Notes under the pieces: model-generated
Databases searched by the model: none
Told to the model about the DNA's origin: nothing
The model's input: only the letters and a program-made list of their open reading frames with translations
Shown: one piece after another, positions 1 to 5,611 of the stretch
How positions within the stretch are numbered: position 1 is the stretch's first letter
How the letters are laid out: every line of letters starts with the position of its first letter
Program-made: the position numbers and the translations under genes
IMG/VR virus record: IMGVR_UViG_3300025426_000145
Span: 1-20,421 of that record
Length of the DNA: 20,421 bases
From: a virus
Strand: one strand, 5' to 3'

Positions 1-17
1 ACGTCATAATCTTTCAT
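1..17 (-). CDS. Start of a gene that runs off the left edge (partial)
   Basis: An ATG on the minus strand at 17-15 opens a frame beginning M-K-D-Y-D that continues past position 1. A good ribosome binding site (AAGGAAA, about 7 bases upstream) precedes it. It is the next gene of the leftward operon after the RusA-like resolvase, 39 bases downstream of that gene's stop. Five codons are far too few to assign a product. Confidence 0.5.
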
Positions 18-30
18 TTTATTTTCCTTT

Positions 31-53
31 GCAAAGAAATCTCAACATGAGAT
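31..53 (-). terminator. Small hairpin with T-rich tail after the resolvase gene
   Basis: The inverted repeat ATCTCA-aca-TGAGAT (39-53) forms a 6-bp stem with a 3-base loop just after the RusA-like stop codon. Read on the minus strand it is followed by TTCTTTG. The stem is short and has only two G-C pairs, so it could be a weak or leaky terminator or an mRNA 3'-end stabiliser. The next gene starts immediately after it with its own ribosome binding site. Confidence 0.3.
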
Positions 54-56
54 AAC

Positions 57-386
57 TTAGTATAAATCAATTTTTACCATTCCACCAATATTTTCTGCTA
101 TTTCTATCGTAATTTTTTTAAAACATCTGTCATCAATCTCCAACGCTTCACACATACCGTCTAAACCTGATTTCATGCTTGCTAACATATTATCTAAGTC
201 CATGTGTCTGCGATTAGGTTTATAAAAAATAATATGCATTTCTTTGTAATCAGATTTAGGTATATTTGCCATTTTAGTTAGCCAGTAACAATCTGTCTTG
301 TAAATTGCTTTTTTCTTAGCTTTTACATGTAAATGAGCACTTGAATTAGGATTTAACTCCTTATATGGCCAAGCAAATGTCAGCAT
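57..386 (-). CDS. rusA-like: RusA-like Holliday junction resolvase
   Basis: This 109-aa protein matches the size and core motif of the RusA family, phage dimeric nucleases that cut four-way DNA junctions arising in replication and recombination. The signature is visible as an arginine pair (59-60) followed by DLDN (63-66) and, after a helix, DD at 85-86; in RusA these aspartates bind the catalytic metal. The lysine that follows DLDN closely in E. coli RusA is shifted, with K72 the nearest candidate, as far as I recall normal for a subgroup of phage versions. The ATG overlaps the end of the Ref-like gene by 7 bases (ATGCTGA), which indicates translational coupling. It sits near the end of the leftward replication operon. 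Family assignment is fairly secure; activity is inferred. Confidence 0.85.
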   Translation of the reverse strand: MLTFAWPYKELNPNSSAHLHVKAKKKAIYKTDCYWLTKMANIPKSDYKEMHIIFYKPNRRHMDLDNMLASMKSGLDGMCEALEIDDRCFKKITIEIAENIGGMVKIDLY

Positions 387-658
387 TTTAATAATTCTTC
401 CGTACGTTCAAGTAAGGTTTGCTCGTCAATGCCATAGCGAGCTTCAAATCCTTTTCGCCCAAGTCCGTGAACACCACTATTGCCTCTGTGATGTTCTGGG
501 CAGAGTCCAATGACATTTGCGAGCTTTCTTTTTCCTCCCATCCGTCTGATATGATGGATTTCGCATGGTGTATCATCGTAGCCAAGTACGGATTTACACA
601 ATATACATCCCAGTCTTGCAACTTTGCCATAATGTTCCTTTTCTGATTTAGTTACCAT
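380..658 (-). CDS. Ref-like HNH nuclease (RecA-dependent nuclease family)
   Basis: A 92-aa zinc-binding HNH protein. It shows C18-x2-C21, a central E-I-H-H (34-36), C53-P-E-H-H (53-57), then a G-V-H-G-L-G block followed by F-E-A-R-Y-G near 71-76. This pattern is that of the family containing phage P1 Ref, which nicks DNA where RecA filaments have formed a D-loop, and of short stand-alone phage relatives. I chose the ATG at 658 rather than the in-frame GTG at 676, because the ATG overlaps the upstream gene by only 11 bases and has a GGAG about 12 bases upstream. Its neighbour is the RusA-like resolvase, so both probably process recombination intermediates. The family is likely; RecA dependence is inferred by analogy. 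Confidence 0.75.
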   Translation of the reverse strand: MVTKSEKEHYGKVARLGCILCKSVLGYDDTPCEIHHIRRMGGKRKLANVIGLCPEHHRGNSGVHGLGRKGFEARYGIDEQTLLERTEELLKC

Positions 659-1148
659 GATTAGCGAATTCTCCACAATATTTATTTCTTATTTCTATTG
701 CAACTAATTCTGCTAATTCTAAATTATCAAATAATCCAATATGTTTTTTTTTGCCATCAATTTTTATTTGAACTCTCCATTTTTTTACAGTTTTATTCCA
801 ACTTATGTTTTTAATACCTGAAGTATTATCTTTTCGTAATTTTGCGTTTTGACCATTTTGTGAATAAGTTGCTTCTCTTAAATTTTCAATAGAATTATCT
901 AATTTATTGCCATTAATATGATCTATACATTGTGGCAAATAATTATGATGCATTAAAAATATAAGCCTATGATTTGCAAATCGTTTGCCATTTATTTGAG
1001 CATATAAATATCCATTAGAATTCAAAGTTCCAACTTTTTTTCCTATTAATTTTTTATATTTATGATTTTTATAATAAAGTTTACCATCACAATATACAAA
1101 TAATTTATCCAATAATTCTTTATTAATCATAATGTTATCGATCTTCAT
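648..1148 (-). CDS. HNH homing-type endonuclease with AP2 DNA-binding domain
   Basis: A 166-aa protein with two recognisable modules. Residues about 45-100 form an HNH_3-type nuclease: H60 in A-N-H-R, D76-H77 in I-D-H-I-N-G-N, and N-L-R-E-A-T from 89. Residues about 109-163 form an AP2-like DNA-binding domain (T-S-G-I-K-N-I-S-W, a K-W-R-V strand, then a helix ending G-E-F-A-N). This architecture is typical of free-standing phage homing endonucleases that cut an unoccupied site and copy themselves in. Here it sits between the 53-aa gene and the Ref-like gene, flanked by near-identical 14-15 base sequences, and its start overlaps the previous gene by 14 bases. It is lysine-rich and AT-rich. It is probably a selfish insertion rather than a replication gene. 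Confidence 0.88.
   Translation of the reverse strand: MKIDNIMINKELLDKLFVYCDGKLYYKNHKYKKLIGKKVGTLNSNGYLYAQINGKRFANHRLIFLMHHNYLPQCIDHINGNKLDNSIENLREATYSQNGQNAKLRKDNTSGIKNISWNKTVKKWRVQIKIDGKKKHIGLFDNLELAELVAIEIRNKYCGEFANHGN
660..673. repeat. Right-hand copy (gene 3' end) of the repeat flanking the HNH-AP2 gene
   Basis: ATTAGCGAATTCTC here matches ATTAGCTAAATTCTC at 1147-1161 except for one substitution and one indel. The copies lie at the two ends of the HNH-AP2 gene in direct orientation. This copy overlaps the last codons of that gene and lies just upstream of the Ref-like start codon. Confidence 0.5.
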
Positions 1149-1296
1149 TAGCTAAATTCTCTGCAAATCGTTCAAGTTGTAAAGCAATGTCGCTTATATC
1201 TACAGCAATTTCATAAGCTCGTATTGAATCTAATTCTTTACAAGCAATTTCATATTGTTTAATTAAATGCAACAGGATTTGGAATGGATGGTTCAT
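1135..1296 (-). CDS. Small 53-aa phage protein, 3' end possibly altered by the HNH insertion
   Basis: An ATG at 1296 starts a 53-codon frame (begins M-N-H-P-F-Q, ends E-N-L-A-N-E-D-R). It overlaps the preceding 110-aa gene by ATGA and runs 14 bases into the HNH-AP2 gene, the same coupling style as the rest of the operon. The product is mostly helical with alternating charge and has no recognised domain. Its tail lies in the sequence repeated at the far end of the HNH gene. If the HNH gene were removed by joining the two repeat copies, this frame would end N-H-G-N with the classic 11-base overlap onto the Ref-like start. I therefore suspect the last residues were changed by the insertion. Function unknown. 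Confidence 0.65.
   Translation of the reverse strand: MNHPFQILLHLIKQYEIACKELDSIRAYEIAVDISDIALQLERFAENLANEDR
1147..1161. repeat. Left-hand copy (gene 5' end) of the repeat flanking the HNH-AP2 gene
   Basis: ATTAGCTAAATTCTC encodes E-N-L-A-N at the end of the 53-aa gene on the minus strand and touches the start codon of the HNH-AP2 gene. It partners the copy at 660-673. The match could be a target duplication or homology left by insertion, or partly a coincidence of the conserved E-F-A-N ending of the AP2 domain. Confidence 0.5.
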
Positions 1297-1625
1297 AATG
1301 TAGCTCTTTCTAATTGTCTATTGGATGCTTCTTGTGATCGCCATATGTCAATTTTCATTTGTGCTGCAATTAACTGCCAGCGTAACTTTTCTTCTACCTC
1401 AACAGCAGTTCTTAATCCTTCTAGCAACTCCTGATATTCCAAGTTAGCATAAGCATCACGTTCTTGAGCTGCCATTGTTTCAACTCCTTTTAACTGTGCT
1501 ATTTGCATTAAAAGTGCTTTTTTAGACTTTCTAAATTCTTCGATATAAATACGTTCCGACTTAGCTTTTGCATATTTGCCAGCGTTTTTAAGTAAAAATT
1601 CCACGACTTTATTAGGATTTTCCAT
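1293..1625 (-). CDS. Conserved-looking 110-aa helical phage protein, function unknown
   Basis: The protein is almost entirely helical and charged, with a lysine-rich N-terminal half (about 14-42) and a C-terminal block around residues 81-104 (E-K-L-R-W-Q-L-I-A-A-Q, then W-R-S-Q-E-A-S-N-R) that I recall from small proteins in replication regions of proteobacterial phages. No catalytic motif is visible. The ATG at 1625 has a strong AAGGAAA ribosome binding site 5-7 bases upstream, and the gap to the Mom-like gene is 8 bases. The coiled-coil-like pattern suggests a structural or protein-binding role, but this is not established. Confidence 0.8.
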   Translation of the reverse strand: MENPNKVVEFLLKNAGKYAKAKSERIYIEEFRKSKKALLMQIAQLKGVETMAAQERDAYANLEYQELLEGLRTAVEVEEKLRWQLIAAQMKIDIWRSQEASNRQLERATL

Positions 1626-1633
1626 TAATTTCC

Positions 1634-2287
1634 TTAAAATAATAATGATTGAGTTGCTACTTTGCCACCAGAGTCATATCTTTTAGTATCACCTTTTGGA
1701 TATGGTTCAGATTTATATAAAAGTTTTGAATTTAATATTTTTTTATCGTTTTTAGTTCCATGAAAATAGATATAACGATGTTTTCTACTTCGTTCTGTGT
1801 AATAAAAATCATCACCATATTTTTCTTTTATTGATTCTAAAGTCATGCCATCGCTTATAGTTTTACTATGTTTATGCTCTAAACCTTTTATAGTCCAATC
1901 AACTCTATTAGCTGATAAACCTGTGTATAAAAAATTAGTAGCTTGATAAACATAACCTATATGTCCTTGTTCTGTATCAGCATAAGAAACAATAATGGTA
2001 GGTTTTGGAAGTAATTTAATTGAATTAGCGACTAAATAACTAGCTTGATTTTTATCATTTTCTAATAAACAAACTCGATTTAATTCTAAAACTTTGTCAG
2101 AATATTCTTTTCCACAAATACCCATACATAATGATGGACTAGCAGGTATTCCATATGTAATTACACCTACTAAAATATTATCTTTATATAAACCAAAAGC
2201 ATACATAATTTGTGGAATACGTTTTGCATAGTGTTTTTTTAATAACCATTCGTAAGTTTCTTCATTTTTAATCGGAAGAACTTTCAT
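1634..2287 (-). CDS. mom-like: Mom-like DNA adenine modification protein (GNAT-fold)
   Basis: This 217-aa protein resembles the Mu Mom family. Mu Mom converts adenine in phage DNA to an N6-acetamido (carbamoylmethyl) form and so protects it from many restriction enzymes. The visible conserved features are H-Y-A-K-R (19-23), a G-V-I-T-Y-G strand (41-46), E-L-N-R (68-71), N80 with S83, S-Y-A-D (101-104), a G-H-x-G-x-x-Y-Q-A-x-N-F-x-Y-T-G block (108-123), and R-K-H-R-Y-I-Y-F (168-175). It overlaps the upstream GNAT gene by ATGA and is probably coupled to it. Unlike Mu mom, which is a late gene, it lies in the early replication operon. Family assignment is good; the actual modified base is inferred. 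Another GNAT-fold transfer reaction is possible. Confidence 0.78.
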   Translation of the reverse strand: MKVLPIKNEETYEWLLKKHYAKRIPQIMYAFGLYKDNILVGVITYGIPASPSLCMGICGKEYSDKVLELNRVCLLENDKNQASYLVANSIKLLPKPTIIVSYADTEQGHIGYVYQATNFLYTGLSANRVDWTIKGLEHKHSKTISDGMTLESIKEKYGDDFYYTERSRKHRYIYFHGTKNDKKILNSKLLYKSEPYPKGDTKRYDSGGKVATQSLLF

Positions 2288-2871
2288 AACATCACCAAAG
2301 AAAAATCTGATTCCTGAAATAAACCCGGTAAATTTGTATTTAAATCAATTTTCCAAAGATTTATGTTTTTTGATGCTTTATAACCAACATGGTTTAATTT
2401 ACCTTTAGACCAAGTTCCATATTGATTAAATCCTATTTTTTTCCAAAAATGATTACTTTCTAAATCTTCTCTACAACGCAAAGTAAATCCTTTACGATTG
2501 AATTCATTACAAAAATCTCTGCATACAGTTATTAATGCAGTTCCATATTGCAATCTTCTAGCGTCATTTCTGACTGCAATTTGTTGAATTTTTGCGTAAG
2601 TATCTACTTTTTTACCAGGTGTAATAAACACATAACCAACAGCATCATTGTTTGCTTCACAAATTAAAATAATAAAATTACGACTTCCACCCCAAACCTG
2701 ACTTTCTATAGTAGTTTTTGGAATAAAACCTACAGCATAAGAATTTTCTTTTTGTAATTTATCAACTAAAAGTAAATCTTTTACAGTTGATGTTCTTACT
2801 GAAATATCACCTAATTGGTATAAATTTTGAATAATTCCTGTAGAACAATCAAATTTTCCTAAAAAACTCAT
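2284..2871 (-). CDS. GNAT-family N-acetyltransferase
   Basis: A 195-aa GNAT protein. The acetyl-CoA-binding motif A is visible as I-Q-Q-I-A-V (95-100) followed by R-R-L-Q-Y-G-T-A (105-112). The C-terminal motif B region follows: R-C-R-E-D (132-136), then N-H-F-W-K-K-I-G-F (140-148). A short N-terminal strand (S-V-R, 24-26) opens the fold. Its start forms TAATG with the helicase stop and has GGAGAG about 6 bases upstream. It overlaps the Mom-like gene by ATGA, so the two are made together. The substrate is unknown: it could act on the same modification pathway as the Mom-like protein, on a host protein, or on a toxin-like molecule. The position argues for the first, as inference only. Confidence 0.85.
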   Translation of the reverse strand: MSFLGKFDCSTGIIQNLYQLGDISVRTSTVKDLLLVDKLQKENSYAVGFIPKTTIESQVWGGSRNFIILICEANNDAVGYVFITPGKKVDTYAKIQQIAVRNDARRLQYGTALITVCRDFCNEFNRKGFTLRCREDLESNHFWKKIGFNQYGTWSKGKLNHVGYKASKNINLWKIDLNTNLPGLFQESDFSLVML

Positions 2872-3776
2872 TAATTGCTCTCCAAATAATTAATAATTGG
2901 TTGTTGAAAACTCTCTGTAAACTGCTGACTTTTTCTATCAAACCACAGTCCCAAAGTACCTTCCCAATCACCATTTCGTTGTTTTGCAGTAATTAAAAAT
3001 GTGTCTGGTTGCGTATTGTCAGCAATTCTGTTCTGTTCTGTTTCTTTTTCTTTTAATCTGTTTCTAGCAATTAAAATGACGTTATCAGCTAAATCAGTAA
3101 TAACTCCTGAACCTTTAATATCCTTCTTTTCTGCAATTCGATTACTTTCTCCACCTTTTCTAATGTGGTGAACCAAATGAATGTGCATCTTTGTTTCTTT
3201 AGCAACATCGCATAAAGCATCTACCAAGTCTTTTTGTCCGTTAAAGTCATCTTCTCCTCTAACTAATTTCATCATAGAATCTAAAATGATGTGATCGCAT
3301 TTTAAATGCTGTTTTGCATAACGACATAAAGCAATAGCTTGCCATGCATCTAATCTACCTTGATGGTCAAATAAATAGGCTTTATCTTTTTTCCACTCCA
3401 TAAAGTGTTCAATATCACGATTAGACACGTTTAAAGAGCCTATGGCTTGACGAACCATGCGAGATAAGGTCTTAGTAGGTGTCATCTCTAAAGAAGCCGT
3501 TAAAACCGTTTTATGGGCTTTTAAGAGAGATAGTTTTAATTGACCTAGAATCAACGATTTTCCTGATCCGTTTTCTCCAGCCCAAATTGTTAGTTCTGAA
3601 TGTCTTAATCCGACAAGCTGGTCTAGTTTCGCAAAAGGAAGTTTATCGCCTTCAATACCTAAATGTCGGTTTTTATAATACGTTTTAATTTCTTCTTCAA
3701 AAATAGACTTTTCTTTAATCTGGTACATAATGTCGTGATATTCACGATACTGCTCTAAATCAATGTTTACTAACAT
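2871..3776 (-). CDS. DnaB/Twinkle-like replicative helicase (RecA-fold, no primase domain)
   Basis: A 301-aa hexameric-helicase-type ATPase. Walker A is G-E-N-G-S-G-K-S (67-74), a catalytic-type glutamate lies in S-L-E-M (95-98), and Walker B is I-I-L-D (163-166). The H-motif L-V-H-H-I-R-K-G-G is at 201-209. K-G-S-G-V-I-T-D-L-A-D (221-231) and Q-R-N-G-D-W (266-271), with a likely arginine finger, complete the family pattern of DnaB and the T7 gp4 C-terminal domain. The N-terminal 55 residues are too short for a primase or a full DnaB N-domain, so priming must come from elsewhere. The start overlaps the 104-aa gene by 17 bases and has GGAGAG about 9 bases upstream. It presumably unwinds phage DNA at the fork after loading by the initiator. 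Confidence 0.92.
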   Translation of the reverse strand: MLVNIDLEQYREYHDIMYQIKEKSIFEEEIKTYYKNRHLGIEGDKLPFAKLDQLVGLRHSELTIWAGENGSGKSLILGQLKLSLLKAHKTVLTASLEMTPTKTLSRMVRQAIGSLNVSNRDIEHFMEWKKDKAYLFDHQGRLDAWQAIALCRYAKQHLKCDHIILDSMMKLVRGEDDFNGQKDLVDALCDVAKETKMHIHLVHHIRKGGESNRIAEKKDIKGSGVITDLADNVILIARNRLKEKETEQNRIADNTQPDTFLITAKQRNGDWEGTLGLWFDRKSQQFTESFQQPIINYLESN

Positions 3777-4074
3777 GAACTTCGCTCTCCGAATCTAATC
3801 CAATTAGGATTTTTGGTTTTATGTTTGTTAAATGAATAAACCACGCTGCAAATTGTTCATCCGTACAATCACCATGAATTAAATTTACAACTTGGTTTGT
3901 TAAAAATGCTAAATCAATACTACGAGGCATATCTTTTTCTGTGTAAATGGTAGGCATAGGACAATAACTGTCTTTAGGATCAAACCAGTCAGGTTTAGTA
4001 CCAACGATGACAAATACTCCATGTAAGTAATCATTGTTGTACCAAAACTTAAAGGCTTCATCTTGACCAATCAT
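3760..4074 (-). CDS. Unknown 104-aa protein between replication initiator and helicase
   Basis: No family is recognised. The sequence is acidic and aromatic-rich, with F-W-Y-N-N-D-Y near the start, a short hydrophobic strand (G-V-F-V-I-V-G, 19-25), P-D-W-F-D-P (28-33) and a C-terminal strand (K-I-L-I-G-L-D). It has no signal peptide or membrane segment. The start overlaps the initiator by ATGA, and the end overlaps the helicase by 17 bases. This position, between initiator and helicase, is where phages often carry a helicase loader or replication accessory factor, but nothing in the sequence (for example no AAA+ motif) shows such a role. Confidence 0.8.
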   Translation of the reverse strand: MIGQDEAFKFWYNNDYLHGVFVIVGTKPDWFDPKDSYCPMPTIYTEKDMPRSIDLAFLTNQVVNLIHGDCTDEQFAAWFIHLTNIKPKILIGLDSESEVHVSKH

Positions 4075-4718
4075 ATAAAGTTCACCTGTTCTTTTGTTTG
4101 AATTCCTACTTTAGTACCACCTGAATCTTGACATCTTGAAAACCATCCACTTAAAAATTTGTTGTAATTACTTTTCTTTTTTGTTGGATTTGCTTTTAAC
4201 CATACTATTGCTTTAGATAACTCAATTTCTAAATTAACGGCTGGATATGCTTCTTTCCACAATTTCTTTTGAGCATCATCAATATTTTCAAAACAATTAC
4301 TTTCGGCATTGAAGCTAATTGCTTTCGATGCACCCATACCCATACCCATACCCATACCCAAGCCGTCATCTGTCTGACATATGTCTGTCATTTGACCGCA
4401 ATCTGCTGACGGATATTTTCCTTTACTTCTAACTCTTTGTTCCCATTTAAGAATTTGTAAATATGGTTTATCTTCTACTTGATAGCAAATTGCTAACTTA
4501 TGTTTGACCAATGACCGCAAATGGTTGTCAATTTTTTCAAGTTTTAAGTTTTCTTTTAATGGATAACAACGTGATTTAAGAATAGGAAGTCTGGCATCCA
4601 TACGACCAAAATCATCGCTAACAACTAATAAACGATAAAAAAATACTTCTTCTTCAGCAGTCAGTTCATTTAAAGCTGATGAATCAACAATACCTTCTTT
4701 TAACAATCTATTCGGCAC
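4071..4718 (-). CDS. Phage replication initiation protein (winged-helix type, DnaD/O-like)
   Basis: A 215-aa protein with the layout of phage replication initiators. Residues about 1-75 look like an N-terminal winged-helix DNA-binding domain (N-R-L-L-K-E-G-I, E-E-E-V-F-F-Y-R-L-L, D-D-F-G-R-M, then R-C-Y-P-L), followed by a strand-rich segment (84-96). A linker carries a G-M repeat (121-129), and a helical C-terminal part ends with Y-N-K-F-L-S-G-W-F (185-193). The start is GTG at 4718 with AAGGA 7 bases upstream; no suitable ATG lies nearby. It overlaps the HNH gene by 11 bases. It should bind the origin and recruit the helicase encoded two genes downstream. Function comes from fold resemblance and context; the origin was not located. 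Confidence 0.75.
   Translation of the reverse strand: MPNRLLKEGIVDSSALNELTAEEEVFFYRLLVVSDDFGRMDARLPILKSRCYPLKENLKLEKIDNHLRSLVKHKLAICYQVEDKPYLQILKWEQRVRSKGKYPSADCGQMTDICQTDDGLGMGMGMGMGASKAISFNAESNCFENIDDAQKKLWKEAYPAVNLEIELSKAIVWLKANPTKKKSNYNKFLSGWFSRCQDSGGTKVGIQTKEQVNFI
4333..4360. repeat. Hexanucleotide tandem repeat (CCCATA)n inside the replication initiator
   Basis: Four exact CCCATA units run from 4333 to 4356, followed by a partial CCCA. They encode an alternating Gly-Met run (residues 121-129) in the linker between the DNA-binding and C-terminal parts of the initiator. Each added or lost unit changes the linker by two residues without shifting the frame, so copy-number variation would be tolerated. 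Confidence 0.95.
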
Positions 4719-5247
4719 GATTATTCCTTATTTTGTTCCAACAAATACCACAAAAATATTTAAAACGCTTATTTGACGAATAAAATGTTTTTGCATTGGA
4801 AATATCAGCAGCGTTTAAAACTTCTTCAAATGGCAATTTATCTAAAAACATTTTTATAGATTCAAAATCAGTTTTAGGAAATCCATCTCTTGCTTTTTCA
4901 TCAAATAATTCAGCAATATTCCAAGCCATTTCTTCTTTTCTATACCTAGATTCAAAAATTATTTTTTGATATTCAATTATTTGTTTTTCCTGTTCAGCTA
5001 TTTTTTGAGATTTAATTTTTAATGATTCAGGTATTAAATTTAAAGATTTAGCTCCTTTTCCTAAATTACATGGCTGACATGAAGTTATTAAATTATCAAT
5101 TTCATTTTCACCACCATCAATTACAGGAATGATATGATCAACTTGTAAAACTTCATGTGTAGGTGTAACACCACAATATTGACATTTAAAACCATCACGT
5201 TTAAAAACATCAAATCGCAATTTTTTTGATAATGCTTTTCTTGGCAT
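4708..5247 (-). CDS. HNH endonuclease with C-terminal helical domain
   Basis: A 179-aa protein starting M-P-R-K. The classical HNH nuclease fold spans residues about 11-65: F-K-R-D (15-18), C22-x2-C25, V-D-H-I-I-P (36-41, catalytic D37-H38), N52, and C57-x2-C60-N. The four cysteines would bind structural zinc. Residues about 75-179 are helical and end in a W/F/C-rich segment (F-K-Y-F-C-G-I-C-W). I chose the ATG at 5247 with GGAG 6 bases upstream over the in-frame TTG at 5259, because the stop of the Cro-like gene lies one base upstream. It is the second gene of the leftward operon and overlaps the initiator. Unlike the HNH-AP2 gene it looks integral to the operon; the role could be host-DNA or phage-DNA cleavage. 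Confidence 0.88.
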   Translation of the reverse strand: MPRKALSKKLRFDVFKRDGFKCQYCGVTPTHEVLQVDHIIPVIDGGENEIDNLITSCQPCNLGKGAKSLNLIPESLKIKSQKIAEQEKQIIEYQKIIFESRYRKEEMAWNIAELFDEKARDGFPKTDFESIKMFLDKLPFEEVLNAADISNAKTFYSSNKRFKYFCGICWNKIRNNRAE

Positions 5248-5248
5248 T

Positions 5249-5449
5249 TCATTCTCCAAAAATATCAGGTCTAAGCATTTCTCTAGTCAATCTACCTTCT
5301 GACAATTCAACTATTTTTCTTAAATGCTTAATTGGAATACCTTTACACCTGGCTTTCCATTGATAAATAGCCGTTTCTCTAATACCTAAAAGCATCGCAA
5401 GTCGGTATAAAGAACCAAACTCAAGTTTTAATTCTGTATAAATGTCCAT
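5249..5449 (-). CDS. Cro/YdaS-like helix-turn-helix repressor
   Basis: A 66-aa DNA-binding protein with the P22-Cro/YdaS layout. It has an N-terminal helix pair, a helix-turn-helix at about 15-33 (Y-R-L-A-M-L-L-G-I-R-E-T-A-I-Y-Q-W), the I-P-I-K-H-L-R-K-I-V-E-L helix (38-49), then L-T-R-E-M-L-R-P-D-I-F. The L-R-P-D ending is a hallmark of this group. It is the first gene of the leftward operon, with AAAGGAG about 7 bases before the ATG. A dyad in the promoter just upstream is a plausible operator, so it probably represses its own operon and perhaps the divergent one. No partner CI-type gene is visible in the window. Confidence 0.85.
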   Translation of the reverse strand: MDIYTELKLEFGSLYRLAMLLGIRETAIYQWKARCKGIPIKHLRKIVELSEGRLTREMLRPDIFGE

Positions 5450-5480
5450 GTAAAACTCCTTTCATTTGTAATACTAGCAC

Positions 5481-5508
5481 ATTTTACTACATTTATTATT
5501 AGTGTAAA
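5481..5508 (-). promoter_or_regulatory. Leftward early promoter
   Basis: On the minus strand, TTTACA (5503-5508, one mismatch from TTGACA) is followed after 16 bases by TAAAAT (5481-5486, one mismatch from TATAAT). This is a good sigma70-type match placed about 30 bases upstream of the Cro-like gene. The -35 box lies within the GTGT-AA-ACAC dyad. No other convincing promoter was seen for this operon. Confidence 0.6.
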
Positions 5509-5511
5509 CAC
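5502..5511. promoter_or_regulatory. Candidate operator dyad GTGT-AA-ACAC
   Basis: A 4+4 base inverted repeat with a 2-base spacer covers the -35 box of the leftward promoter. A related half-site (AAGTGTTG) occurs at 5531-5538 next to the possible rightward -35. This spacing between two divergent promoters is what a small Cro-like repressor would use. Binding is inferred. Confidence 0.45.
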
Positions 5512-5535
5512 CTATAAAATATTTTTATAAAAGTG

Positions 5536-5564
5536 TTGATTTGTGGTAAAAATAAGAATAATAT
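5536..5564 (+). promoter_or_regulatory. Possible rightward early promoter
   Basis: TTGATT (5536-5541), a 17-base spacer, then TAATAT (5559-5564) gives a moderate sigma70-type match (four of six in each box). It lies about 48 bases upstream of the first rightward gene. The region is very AT-rich, so chance matches are likely and the exact boxes are uncertain. Confidence 0.4.
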
Positions 5565-5611
5565 TTAGGTATGCAGTAAATTTATTAATCAATTGAAGAA
5601 AGAGAAAGTAT

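Noticed and set aside
388-630. Second minus-strand frame inside the Ref-like gene
   Set aside because: It overlaps the nuclease gene almost fully in another frame, and the nuclease frame carries the zinc and HNH motifs.
419-646. Plus-strand reading frame opposite the Ref-like gene
   Set aside because: It is a mirror of a well-supported zinc nuclease gene, has no ribosome binding site, and breaks the one-direction gene order.
4333-4360. CRISPR-like or origin iteron interpretation of the CCCATA repeats
   Set aside because: The units are contiguous hexamers without spacers and encode a Gly-Met run in frame. Iterons are usually longer and spaced by a helical turn.
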